Source: Gorsachius magnificus
Lineage: Eukaryota; Chordata; Aves; Pelecaniformes; Ardeidae
Length of the DNA stretch: 64,000 nucleotides
Direction of reading: 5' to 3'
NCBI GenBank assembly: GCA_034008185.1
Contig: CM067084.1
Coordinates: forward strand, 9,195,385-9,259,384
Shown: piece after piece, positions 1 through 18,300 of the stretch
How the letters are laid out: every line of letters starts with the position of its first letter
How positions within the stretch are numbered: position 1 is the first letter of the stretch
The notes under the pieces: generated by a model
Databases searched by the model: none
What the model saw: the letters and a program-made list of their open reading frames with translations, nothing else
What the model was told of the DNA's origin: nothing
Program-made: the position numbers and the translations under genes

Positions 1-1520
1 ATCATTGATATTGATTGGAGAAGATTTCTGTGGTGAGGTGGATAAGATTTTGTGTGTGACACTGTGCATACTCAATCTAAACCAGCAGTGTATTAGTAAG
101 GTGCTTGAGTTACTAATACACAGTTAAAATATTACTGCCTGTGTCTACAGATAATCATTGATCTGTGAGACATAGGTACAAAGCTTATTAAAACAACATA
201 TCCCTGTTTCGCTGATCCTTGTTTGTTTGTTGTTAGGAGCTAAGTAAATAATGTTGGTAATGGTAGTGTCTACTGCAAGGAAAATAATTTTCCCCCAAAG
301 CACAATTTTGTAACTGTCATAAATGTGCAAAGCACCTTCGATTTACTAAACATCACCCTGCTGAAACAAGAACTTTTGTGTTAAACATTCTCTGTCTTAT
401 TTGTAATTCTCAAACTGGTATACGCACCGCTAACTGTGCAGGACACCTCAAATGCAGTGCAATGCTACGGGAATAACTGAGTACTGTATCCTATACCGAT
501 GGTCATACACAGCATGGGTATAGAAGGAGGCAAGATCTGAGAGTGTGAGTTTGGAAACTCCTTTGGCATTTCTTTTTCTTAGTCCAGGAAGATACAGTTT
601 TGGCTAGTCCTGACTTACTTACAGGACTTCTTGTACAATTTAAAACCAGGGAAATAAATAATATTTGATGTTGATCTTTTATAGAATGTGTTCCACAACA
701 GAAGGTAGGTAGTGTTCATTCAGTTCTACTGATGGGGAGAGCTGGCACTAAGAAGAAAGAAGTCAGACTTCCTGGCTCTCAGAACATAAATATGTGGTGT
801 TCTTGTAACTTTTTATTAAGAAGAAATAATTAGAATAGAATTATACTTCAGTTGTATAAATCCATTTATTAGAAAATCTGGCACAGACATGGACTATTTT
901 GTTTTAAGGGGTTTACACTGTTGTTCAGATTAGAGCAATAAAATAAAACTTGTCAAGAACATAGGATACAGGGAGCTTCCGTACGTTGACCTGCTTTGCC
1001 CTGTTTTTTTTCTGGGATAAACAGAATATTCAGAATATTATGTTCTAAGAACTGATGTAAAAATAATAATTTAAACTTTAAAGGACAGAAAAAGAGTCCG
1101 CTTAACATGCTGAATTACTTCTCCAAATTTTGTTACCAGTATACAAATTTAAAAAGTTTAGAATGTTAAATAGTCCTCATAGATTGCCTTCATTTTGCCT
1201 TAATCTTTACAGATTTTTTTCATGGTTTTAAACAACTAAAAGGTCAGAATAAATATTCCATTGGGAATTCTTATAATAAAAACCCTTTCAGCCTTGAAAT
1301 TAGTCTATCCAGAGCAATGTTTATTGGTAGGGAAATCACCAAAGAATAGGCTGTATTTTCTGAATAGGTGAAGGTATATCCAGCTGCCACAGTCCTTGAC
1401 TGCTTTGGCACTGCGTATTTGTTTGATACCGTATAAACAAAAAAATTGAAGATGAGAGTTTTCTTTTTATCATATTGTGAATTCAATATTAAAATATGTG
1501 ATAAATGCCTTTGATTCTAG
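1..1520 (+). other. ABHD18: ABHD18 intron (3' part)
   Basis: Non-coding, AT-rich sequence upstream of the first ABHD18 exon in the window. That exon begins with the Met of the GGHMASL stretch typical of the family, so the exon with the nucleophile-elbow serine (G-x-S-x-G) must lie before base 1. I searched this stretch for the elbow motif in all forward frames and found none. It contains no recognisable repeat. Confidence 0.7.
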
Positions 1521-7569
<6,049 letters not shown>

Positions 7570-7885
7570 AAATCTTCATAACATATTCAAACTGATCTCA
7601 TTTGTACTCCCATTTATTGGAACTTAATTTGGAAAATGAGCCTCTGGCATCGTTGCGTAGATGGTCACTGACTTGGACTGTTGTAGGTAACAATTACTGA
7701 AAATGGTGAAGTACCAGCATTACTTTCATTTCAACCAAATGCCATCCTGACACACTTGCTTCAGCTTTACCTGTGAAAAAACAATGGCAGCATTTGTTAG
7801 TGCATGAATGGTTCATGTACTCCATGTTTAATCACAGTGTGTATTCCTTTAATTCTGAATAAATTCTGAATTGTGTATCAGTTGA
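7570..7885 (+). other. ABHD18: ABHD18 3' UTR (proximal form)
   Basis: Sequence after the stop codon. A canonical AATAAA lies at 7858-7863, so cleavage near 7880 is expected. The exact end is inferred. Confidence 0.6.
7858..7863 (+). terminator. ABHD18: Poly(A) signal AATAAA, ABHD18
   Basis: Canonical hexamer 289 bases after the ABHD18 stop, the first one downstream of it. It is followed by T/G-rich sequence. Confidence 0.6.
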
Positions 7886-10305
7886 GAACAGCCCAATCCA
7901 AGAATTGAAAGAATGTACAATTTGCTGTAGGGCTAAGAAGCTCTCTTGTGTTTAGTGTATTTCTAGTTGTGCCAGGTACCCTGGTTTCCTCTTGCTTCCT
8001 CATCCCCTTGCTATCCCTATTGGTTGTACTTTGCCAGCACTTGGCCTCCTGTGTTTGTCACCGATTTTCTCTGTTATGAATTGAAAATGAGCTATAATAG
8101 AAGGGGCAGCATCAAATCTTGCAAAAAGAGACTTTCCAAATTCAACAAAGAGTGAGAGAGAGAGACATTTTCATTCAATGCATCCATGAGATTTTTCTGC
8201 CACTGAATTAAACCGTGCCATTCCAGAAGAATCATGTAGCAACTCATTGATCAGTTTCACAAAAGTGCAATAAGTTACAGTGCAGTGTCTAGTAATTAAT
8301 TGTTTACATGCATCCAGTTGGATACTGTAAATTACTTCTAGATTATTTTTTTTTTTTTTTTTTTTTAGCGTGCTAGAGGAAATAAAAATGTAATCATTTT
8401 TCTTTAGAAGCAGTGGCACAAAGAGTGGCACTAGGCAGTTAAATGAGCAGCAGATTATATGGTGCTATAAAGACCTGTTGGAAATGTTTCAACAGAGGTC
8501 CTTTTTAAAGTGCACTCAGTGCTGATTGCAAAATACAGTTTCACTGTATAATGTTAAAACGATATGTGAGAATAACAAGACATTATTAAAACTGTTGAGC
8601 TCCTTATTTTTCAACACTGTTTTTTTTTTTTAATTGGATGGAAAGTAAGAAAATCAGGATTATGAATGTATTTAAGAAAATCCAAAGTCTGTCGTTTCCT
8701 CTTTTGGGATCAAAAATGCCAACAAATTACAGTAGAATAAAAGGGTGTTACGCATCAGCTGTATATGGTATCTGTCCACATCTTATTTTGTAGTAATCTC
8801 CTGTAACATTCTTTTAAAGCTAGATTGCAGAGAAGTTGAAAACAGAAACACTTCAGTAGTAATCTTAGCAGAGTAATGACCATAAATTACACAGAAACAA
8901 ACAGAAAAATCCAGCCGTTTCCTGGGATATGGGACTTCTACACTTTTTAAATCAAGCACTTCATTGATCTCCATGGTTAGCATCATGGTTTTTAATAGGT
9001 AGAGTATGAAGCAAACAAAGCTCAGTTTATATAAATATATTGTCTTGAATTTTAGTTTGGCGGACAGGATGAGTAACTGGGAAGAAATCATGGTTCACTT
9101 GAAAATCAGATAAATTCAGCTAAAACTGAAGTGCAACAATTTGTAACAACCCAAATTATTTAACGTAAACATTTACTGAAAAGGCAAAAGAAGTTGTATT
9201 CTGCTGGAAGTTAAATCGCTTGTTTCAAGCCATGTTTCATCACTTCTTTAGAGAGTGTTGGTTTTATATACAGTGGGAGCAAGTGTGAAGTGACTAAATA
9301 TAATTTAAATATAGTAAAACGCTGAAAGTTGGACGGTTTGAAATCAAGTATAAGTAAGCTTACAAATTTAAAATTGAAGGCTTGAATACTGTACTAAAAG
9401 ATTTGTGGCATTTACGTTTTACAAGCTCATTCATCAACTAAGTGTTTTACAAGACCATTGTCTGTTCACCAACATTTTTAGATCTCACACTTTAAATGTA
9501 TTGTGCGCTTTACGTCCTGTTTCTGTTGCAGCTGTGAGAAAGGGAGATAACTGGTGGCAAGGGAAAGGGCCTGAATAAATGGAAGAGAGAAAAGACAGAT
9601 TTTGTAAGGCGCGAAGTAAGCACAAAAAAAATCAACTTCTCGACGCTACAAAGTGTAACATGCCAAAGTAAATATTTTCAAAGCGCACAATACTAGGAAT
9701 TACACAACCGATGGGAACTTGACATCCTGAGGTTAGTGTTCCGATGATACTACTAACAAGGTTTAACTTGCCAAAAGGGCGTACTATTCACAGAAGCAGA
9801 TTTATGCTAATCTAACTCCTGTTTGTGAGAGCGTCTTTTGGGATCAGTAGTGAAAGGCTGGTCTCTGACAAGAATGAGAAATCACACTTTGCTGTGTAAC
9901 TAAAGTAATGTTGCCAACTTTGAAAGCCCAGTAGGAAGCATTTGAGAAATTTCTCAGGTTACAATAACAAAAATGGAAAAATGAGCTCTGTGGTCTATTT
10001 CTGCCAGTTATCAGACACAGGAAGCTATTAGCTGGTCTCTGAAGGTGGAAATCTTGCTGTGTAAGTGTTTTTAACCTTTGGAAAACTTAACTTTTTAAAC
10101 CAGATTTTAAGGTTAAATCCTAAGAAAGCATTATTAATAATCCATTTTGATGTTAAATGAGAATGTGATTTTAATCCAGCAATTGCATGAGAAAAAATAA
10201 GTGGAATAAGGTTCCTGCACCAAATCCAAATAGCAGGTAAGCCATTCTGTATGTCTTAAAATTATTGTAAAACTGGCCTTGATAATTTTTTGGTTTTAAT
10301 TTTTC

Positions 10306-10311
10306 AATAAA
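10306..10311 (+). terminator. Possible distal poly(A) signal
   Basis: AATAAA followed within 60 bases by a T/G-rich element (ttgttttctttcttg), which is good poly(A)-site architecture. It could end a longer ABHD18 3' UTR of about 2.7 kb. It may also be chance in AT-rich DNA. Confidence 0.3.
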
Positions 10312-10413
10312 AGTCCTAAAAAAAAGCAATTAGGTGCGATTTGTTTTCTTTCTTGTTAACAGGAATTCAAAATGCATCTCACTGTCATGCTGTAGTCCTT
10401 TTTACTCCTACCA

Positions 10414-10450
10414 GTACTGTAGCACAAAAAAAGTAGTTAATCTACAGTAC
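10414..10450. repeat. Short perfect inverted repeat
   Basis: Nine-base arms gtactgtag (10414-10422) and ctacagtac (10442-10450) are separated by 19 bases. Function unknown; may be chance. Confidence 0.4.
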
Positions 10451-13400
10451 AAGATAAAAGCTTCACATAACAAACAGTGATACTGCTTTCATGTTTTTCT
10501 ACATGCAGTACCTAATAAAGAAAATAAGCTTCTATCATGTAATTAAGATACAGTTGTGATTGCAGTTTCATACTTTTCTTTTCAGTGGCTTCCTTGTGCT
10601 AGAACTTCCCGGACTTACTTGAAATCCCTTCTACTTTTAAAAAGGTACAAAATCTGTACAACTTCTTCCTGCTTGCTGCTGTGTTCCAAACAAGGGTGTG
10701 CTGTACCATAATAAACTCAGAGCATGTTGTAGGACTGTCCAGCAGTAATTGAAAAATCAGCCTTGCTGTTGATGGTTGCTCTTGCAAGGTGGGAAGGTGG
10801 CGGTGGGTTTCGGAATGCTGCTGCTGGGAGAAGAGGCGACTATTTCATCGTCTGCAGCAGTCTGTCGTATGAATGGGAATATCACGTGCTAGCCGAAAGG
10901 CTGCTTTGAACAGATAGCTGTAAATGCTACTGGCAGGTGAATCTTTGAGTCTTGATGATGTTTATATGCCCAAAAAAAAAAAAAAACCAACAACCCCCAA
11001 AGTCTTGGAAAATTGTTGTGGCTTACTCTGTGGAATTGCAGCAGTCATCCTGACTGAAGCCTGCCGGTTGTACCCAGCAACCAAGATGCAACCAGTTGTG
11101 TTCTGGCGCTTGGTTAGGCTGTCTGAAAAGTGAAGGCCGCGCTAACACCTCTGCATACCGATACTGACAAAACACAAGGAGGACAAATGGAGTGGGTAGT
11201 GCCTTTTGTCTGCATTTGAAAGGCGAGGCTCAGGACAGAGCGAGGGGTTAGGTCTAGTGTGTTATCTGCAAGTAACCCAGGTAATTTTTTATTTTTTTTT
11301 TAGCATTTTGTTTACACGTTTCTCTCCTGGCACCTAAGTGCTGATCACCTTCTAGGACAGAACGCATCTAATCATTGTCAAATGGAGCTTTTTGTAATTT
11401 TTTTTTTTCCCCCCCAAGTCCAAAAAATCCCCCCCTCAAAAGTGACCACTCAGTATTACTCTAGCAAGTCTGCAAAAAGATACCATTATATGAAGGAATG
11501 GAGTCTTGTTGCTTTTTCTTACTGGAATGTCAGTGTGTATATATATAATGCATATATATAGATAACTCCTAATAGTAGATTAAAAAGTGAAAATCCTTGG
11601 ATCCTCAGAATGTTATTTTTGCTTGGTAGCTGCTAACATTTTGAGGCAGTTAATTTTTTAATTTATCTTAATTGTTTCTGTCTTGTGTCACTTTTTAAAA
11701 AATGTTGATCTTAATTACGGTTGGTGGGGCAGGGAAGCTTCTTTATCTCAGACTGTCAGGTTCTCTGTCAGCTTGGCTGCAATGATAAGTTATACAGTGT
11801 TGAAAGGAGGTTCGTATAGTCTGTAGGCATGTAATTCCTCATGAAAAACCATTACATGAGTAAAATGCTACTCTATAATGCAATCCTGTAGTTTGCAGTG
11901 TTTCCTGGTATGCTTGGATGCTTCTACACAAGATAAAACAAGCTTTAAAATGTAAAGTGGCTTGCAACAATTGTTATTCTCTTGGCTTCATGCAGTGTAA
12001 ATCGGTCTCTTTTTCAAATACGAGTATTTTCAGTGCTCTTAAAGGAAAAAGTGCTGTGAGTTTTGCCGAGGAAGGCTGACTTGCCCTGCTAGAAAGTAAC
12101 AGGAGGGATGACACAAAGTGGACAAAGACTTAAGGATGAGTCTTGGGCAACTGTAAAAGCTTTTCATATGCTCTTCCGGCCCGGTCCGTCCAATAAAGTA
12201 TACAGTACGCCTTCTACTACCACAACTTTAGCTAAACAAGTATGTACAAAAGCTGCCACGTTGCTGGTCACCTTTACTGGTTTTTTTGTGTGTGTCCATC
12301 CCCGTAGTTAACTCTGTATCAGTTTTCCTGCTTTTTTCCTGGTCTGTTCAGGTTCCTGCACTGTAGTGTTGCAGCGTTCCTGAAGTCCCGGCTGGCCTGC
12401 ACATCTGCTTCCTTATCTTCTAACACTTGTATAAGAAAAAGAGGAAACAGGAGGTTAATCCCCTTCTTACCAGGGACTTAGGTAGGGCCTCTGCACATTC
12501 GTATCACTCTAGCCTCTGCTTAACTTCTGATTTTGGAAACCAATTAAAAGGTGTGAAAATTATTTTCAGTGAGTAGCGTGACTGATACTCCTGTTTTCAG
12601 GAAGGTAGGTGTAAGCATGTACAGATACTGTCCTTTTTCACTGACAAAATTACTCAGTAAGAATGCTTTCCTCCATTTCAAATGGAATTGTCACTGCAAT
12701 ATGCAACTGGCGTGTCCCTGACTAGTGTATTTATTGCATATGAAAAAGTGGAGTTCTTAATTGCAAAGAAAAATGCTTCTAAGATGTTTGAAGATCTGCT
12801 TTAATTTGTATCATTCTACCTTTTTTCCTCTTCCTGGGTATAAATTTAAAATGAAGAAGGAGTACACCTGTCGCTTTTTGTACAAAAAGTGCTTGGAGGC
12901 AATAGTCATTTCTTCTATTTATGAAAAGAGAAACTCCTCCCTTATTACCCATGGTTGGAGCTTCAATCTGCAGTTACAGAAATACGCATTGAAGTATCTA
13001 TGTGGTTTGCTTATAGTAGCGTAAAACCATTATGGTGGATGTTTTAATTTCAAGCCTTTACCACGAAAGGTCATTCCTTTCCAAATATCTGGAACAAAGC
13101 AGCGAGCACCTGGGAGGGAAGTTTCTTCTTTGAGGCGGACCTGGGCCTCCGGCAGGTGATCTGACCTCATCACACCTGACAAAATGGCCGCTCTGCTTGG
13201 GCGGGAGGCGCCCACAAGCTGCTTCTGCGCGGGGGGACAGTCAAAGTGCGTGGTTGGTGTGGAAAATGGCCTCTGTTCTTTTGAGCTGCTACTGTAACCC
13301 ACAGTTCCAGAATAATCCTAGAAACGCCTCGGTGCCTGAAGAAGTGCGAGCTGGGGTGGGGGCTGTTGGGTTTTTTTGGTGTATTTTTTTTCTGATGAAG

Positions 13401-14931
13401 GGGTAAAACTGCGTACAATCTCATTAAGACAGAGAATGACGTTCCTCCAAACAATGTATTTTGCTGCTGCAAATATGGAAATCGGGTTACTTGTGGCACT
13501 ATTTAAAGAGATACTTAACTAGCTTTATAAAAGCCTATTTAAGAATTTGCTTAGTTCATTAAAGAGATGGGGGCTATTTTTTGGAAGACGTTTTATAAGA
13601 AAGGGAGTGAAACAGGGCCAAGCCCTACATCTGTTGCTTGAGGGACTGCATGCAAGAAGTCGGAAAGGGGGTCTGAAGGTGTAACCAAGAAGAATCAGGG
13701 GAGCAGGAGGAGGCTGCGAAGAGGGAAGGGGGCGATTGACTTCATGCTGCAACGGCTTTCCTCATTCTGTGACCTTGGCGCTTCTGGGATGAGGCAGTGG
13801 CAGAAGCGTGGGTGTAACCTCCTGACGAATCCAGCAAGCCTGGTAGGAGTCCACCCCCGCGAGATGATTTCTGGGAGATCTTTGGGGGAAAGTAGAAAGG
13901 GAGAGGAGGCCCAGCGCAGTAGCGAAGGGTAGCTGGCTGTTGCAGCGCTTAAATGACGCGACGTTCCCTCGCGACGCAGACTCGAGGGCGCTCTCACGTG
14001 CCGCTCCAACACGTTGTCTTGGCTGTGAGGGAAGTGCGCTTCGCTTCAACCAACGTGTGTTCATATCCACCTGCTGAATTTGGAGACCCTCGTTGTTATC
14101 CTACGAGCATGGGAAAGAAAGGCCTATAAAACCCACGATGTGTCCGGCAAGCGTGATGCGAGAGCTTAAACCATCTTTATTTGGGTGTGTCTGTAAGGGA
14201 AGGCGGCAGCTTTGCGCTTTCGTGTTCTGCCCCGGCTGCTGTGTTCACCTGCGTTTCGCTCCAGCCTCCCCCTTCAGTAGCCCCGCTCCAAAGGGCACTC
14301 GATCCTAAAAAGAAAAAAAAAAAAAAAAAAAATCTATCGCTGATGCTCGTTAAGGTTTTGGAAGCTGAGCCGTGCCCTCGCTTTAAAGCGGCTGTCGGGT
14401 GATGTGTTAGGGTTCCCAGCAGCAGCGAGGGGTGCCGAGGTGCTTCGTGTGCGGGTGGGCTTGGTTGCGGGGCACGGCACGCCGCCCGGGCACCTGAGGG
14501 GCTTTTTTTTTTTTTGTCTTCCTTGACGAGCGCCAGCCCCTCAGTGCGCGCTCGGAGGGGGCTCGGCCGCTGACGGCGCGGCTGAAGCCGATTAACGCTT
14601 TTGGACGGGGCTGCGCGGGGCCGCGCCGGCGCCCGCGGGGCGCCGCCGTTGGACGCGGGGCGGTAACGCACCGGAGTGCCCCCAAGCCCCGCCCCGCCCC
14701 GCCCCTCAGCCGGGCTGCTGCCGCCGCCGCCCGCGCACCCCCCCCCCTCCTGCAGGCGGGCAGGGCCGGGCGCCCCTCCCCGCCCTCCGGCGTTGGCGGC
14801 GGCCGGTCGCTGCCTCCCTCGCGCCTGCGGAACGAGCGGCTGAGGGGGGCGGGCGCCGGGGCGTTGTGGCCCGGCGGGGGCGCTGACGGGGGATCCCCCG
14901 CAGCCCCGGCTCGGCAGGGCGGGGCGGCGGC

Positions 14932-14981
14932 GAGGGGAGGAGGAGGAAGAGGAGGAGGAGGAGGAGAAGGAGGCGGGCCCG

Positions 14982-15024
<43 letters not shown>

Positions 15025-15032
15025 TCCCCCCC
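14932..15032. repeat. Purine tract followed by C40 run
   Basis: A 42-base pure purine tract of GGA/GAG units (14932-14973) is followed by 40 consecutive C (14982-15021) and then CTCCTCCCCCCC. The minus strand would carry G40, a strong G-quadruplex candidate. The purine units can also pair with the following CCTCC units. It lies 58-158 bases before the LARP1B ATG, so it is either core promoter or 5' UTR. Its length is probably not reliable in the assembly. Confidence 0.9.
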
Positions 15033-15089
15033 GCCTCGGCTTCCCCGCGGCCGCCCCGGCTGGCGGCCCCTCGCGGCGGGCGGCAGGGC

Positions 15090-15368
15090 ATGTCCGCGGC
15101 GCAGGTGTCGGCGGTGCCCGCCGAGCGGCGGGGCTGGGGCGCTGAGGGCGGCGACCCGGCGGGCGGTCGGCCCCGGGAGTCGGAGGAGCCGCGGCGGCCG
15201 GAGCCCGGCTCCCCCGCGGGGAGGAGGCCGCGGAGGAGGGCGGCCGGCAGCAGCGGCCGGCGGTGGCAGCCCCGCCGCCCAAGGAGAACCCGTGGACGAG
15301 GCGCAGAGCCGCGCGGGACAGCCCCTCCCCGCCCGCGGCGGACGGGCACCTCGACCCGCAGGACCCAG
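15090..15368 (+). CDS. LARP1B: LARP1B exon 1 (frame broken)
   Basis: The ATG at 15090 starts [15 protein letters not shown], comparable in place to the MATQV start of LARP1. The 3' part is in another frame (codon starts at positions equal to 2 mod 3) and reads [14 protein letters not shown]...DPQDP plus one base, which fits exon 2 exactly (donor gtgcgg at 15369). That second frame has a TGA at 15143-15145 and no ATG after it. One base therefore seems to be missing between about 15150 and 15262. Read as printed, the ATG frame ends at a stop eight codons into exon 2. The region is extremely GC-rich. Confidence 0.75.
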
Positions 15369-18300
15369 GTGCGGCGGGACGGGGCCGGGGCCGGGGCGGG
15401 GGGCCGGCCGGCTGCTTGCTGGCGCGTGCTGGCAGTGGTTTTCTGGTTTTGTTTTCTTTCGGTTTTTTTTTCTGGTTTGGGTTTGGGTTTTTTTTTTTTT
15501 TGTTTTGTTTTGTTTTGTTTTGTTTTGTTTTCCCAGAAACGAAACGCGCGTGTTGTTCCCCGGGCGGGCAGCGCGCTGCCGGTGCCGGGCCCGGGTGCAG
15601 CTCGGCGGGAGCCGGGCCGGGCGCTCTGGCTTTTGACATACATGGGCAGAGGAGGGGAGCCAGCGAGGCGGGGGGGGGGGGGGGGACGGACCGGAGCCGC
15701 GGTCCGGGCTGCAGCTCCCGGGGGCTGCCTCTGGGCACCCCGGCCGGGCGGAGGGTGATCCCCGGCGAGCCCCGCGTGGCGCTGGGCTCCGGTACCGGAG
15801 GAGGTAAGTTGCTTGCTTCGCTTTTCTTTAGAAATATTGCTAAATCCCTCTTGCTTTGCTGCAGGTTTGTGTTTTGGGTTGTTTTTTTTTTTTTTTTCTT
15901 TTTTGCCTAATTACACGGGTCAGGCCCTCTGTACGATCCGTTACTTGGTTTTGCTTTCAGGAGATTGGGATCGCAAAGGCTTTAAAGGTTAACAAAAGTA
16001 GTCAGTTTGCTTGCTCTCTGGACTCAAACTGTTTATGTGGAAAGAGACGGAGTGAGAGTAGCCGTGGTATAATTTTCTGGCCTTTAATTACTACTCATAA
16101 GAAGATAAAGCTACTTTATAGGCTCCATACTGACTAAACAGGCAGGTGGCTTTACAAAGTTGGTCAGTGAAGACCTGGCTTGAAATTGCCAGGCTTTATA
16201 CTTAGGCTAGCAAAGCATTCCTAGACTACTTCTTGGAGTGTCGTTCTTGGCTGGAAGTAAAGTGCTGACCTCAAAATACGTATTTCAACCTGTGTTTCCT
16301 GAGAATTTCAATCTCGGTGCTTGCTCCTGAAGGCACCTGACAAACCTTTTTGTGATCTGACAGTTGCTTTTATGCTTGAATTAAGTACGTACTTCCTTCA
16401 CAAAGAGAAATATGTAATTTATAGTTTCAAGTACACAGGTCGTACAAGCAGAGGAAAGAGTTCTCTAGACCACAAAATCTCTACTTAGCTGAAGATCAAA
16501 CCTTTTGGCAACGTATACAGTCATCTTTATCATCTCGACTGTTTTTGTTTGCATGTACTGACACACTCATAAATACCTGTTTATGCATAGCTTCTACCAT
16601 CTGGCTTGCTGGGCAGCACCTTGTGGTCTTGTCCATACATGAAAGAGAAGTTGTCACTCATCTGGCTTGCTGTGGCCGTAATAATAGTGGTACATCAGAA
16701 GCATTGGGGAAAACTTCTTTTGTTGCGTTAGCACCTCGTGCTTCACCTTCTGTAAAGTTTACTTTTCCACTTAAGATAAAACACACAAATAGTTGTTGAA
16801 GGAAGGGGAGAGAGGGTGCAGCGTGTTCATACACCGTGCACATTATATGCTTGAATTTGATGATTTTGGAGAACTTTAGATTATTTTTTGTCTTTATAAA
16901 AGTTGTGCTTACCCTTTATCAAATTAATATTAAACAGAGTAGTTGCACGGGAACGTCTTTTTCAGTGGCAAGCATATAATTTAGCAAATACAGGAGTCAC
17001 TGTTGCTGGTAATGACATCGGTGAAGGACACGTACCAGGGTGCTTGCGTTGGTTTGGCCACCGCCGAAAGCACTGTGAAGGAGCTACCGCTTTTCCCCTT
17101 GTAAAAGACAAGGCAGCTGATCTTCCCTGGCTCTTTGAAGGAAGGACTTGCCATGTGCCTCCATCTGCAACGAGGGAAGTATTTTGAAGTAACCAATTGC
17201 ATGTTGGCAAAGCGGAGTCAGTCGCGCTAGGCCCTTATGAATGTAGTAGCATGAAAATTAGTCATGTGAAATAATAAGTGGATGAGCAGAAATACTACTG
17301 GGATGGAATGTAAAACTATCCATAAAGAGGATAATAAACCGTAAAAGAATCTCACATCAAAGTAGTGACTGAATCCTGTTCAACTTGTTGATCCTGGCTT
17401 AATTTGTTGAAAGTTTCCCGAGACGTGCATGTATGGTATGTTCAGTGGTAGTTACACACTTGAGAAAATTGACCCCAGTCTGTCATCTTTTGACTTTCAA
17501 TTTAGCCTGGTATTAGTTTGTAATAGAGGCAAAACTGACTCTTGTTACTGAAAGAAACTGTTAAGGTCACCCAATACTAGAAGGCAAAAAGTAATGTAAA
17601 AGGCATAAAGTTCTTGGCGAAAGAATTCAGTCAAAGCGTTGTTGTTATGACCTATTATTTTTTTTTGTCTCAGATACATTAGTAGGTTTTAATTGTGCTA
17701 TAGTAAACCAAACATCTAATGTAAACATCTTTGAGTTTTTCATGGTATGTTTGTTACCACAGTTCATTGTTTCTGACTAAGCCTTTTATTAAATGTCTCT
17801 TTTAAACAGAATAATTTCAGAATTACACTTTTACATCCTAGTCTGCATTTAACTCATGGAGAAAGACTTGTAGCAGTATGAAATTGCTAGTGAAATTAAT
17901 AGGCTTCTGACTTAAGGCTTCCGACTAAAGGCTTCACAGCTTTACAATGATGAAAGGTACTTCTGCGGTGTGTCTTCCTCCCCTCGCCTTCCCTTTTAGC
18001 ACCCAGCCAATATATTGCAGTAAGTCTTCATCTCAAGTTGAAGCTCTATGAGTAAGAGGAGAGGAATGGTTGCAGGGAAGAAGTCCTGTATAATCTCCTT
18101 GATAATTTTTTACAAGGTAACAAGATACCATCTTTTTTTTAAATGGAGTCAGCAAGATAGATATGTCCGTACGGAAGCTGCAGAACAACCCGCTGTTAGT
18201 CCTGTATTATTTGTTTTTCCTCAGAGTCTTGTTTTTCCTCAGCTACCTCTCAGAGCTGGGTTCTCGCGGAAGAGGCTATTTACCCTTCCTCCATATAAAT

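Larger units (their letters stand above)
7886..14379. other. Intergenic ABHD18-LARP1B
   Basis: About 6.5 kb between the ABHD18 proximal poly(A) signal and the LARP1B CpG island. Only short chance reading frames are present, with no conserved protein segment. It has A and T homopolymers (for example 18 T near 8346 and 14 A near 10972), an AT dinucleotide stretch near 11540-11562 and an alternative poly(A) signal at 10306. GC content and CpG density rise from about 13.1 kb toward the island. No transposon was recognised. Confidence 0.55.
14380..15830 (+). promoter_or_regulatory. LARP1B: CpG island / LARP1B promoter and exon 1
   Basis: A sharp rise in G+C and CpG, in contrast to the AT-rich flanks, covers the first LARP1B exon. 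Overlapping Sp1-type GC boxes lie at 14687-14706 (CCCCGCCCC repeated). No TATA box is apparent, as usual for housekeeping CpG promoters. The transcription start is probably between the GC boxes and the ATG at 15090 but cannot be fixed. An E-box CACGTG lies further upstream at 13995-14000. Confidence 0.8.

Noticed and set aside
14177..15643. 488-residue open frame on the minus strand (and a 443-residue one in another frame) across the CpG island
   Set aside because: Low-complexity Gly/Pro/Arg/Ala sequence caused by high GC and homopolymers, antisense to LARP1B exon 1, with no recognisable domain.
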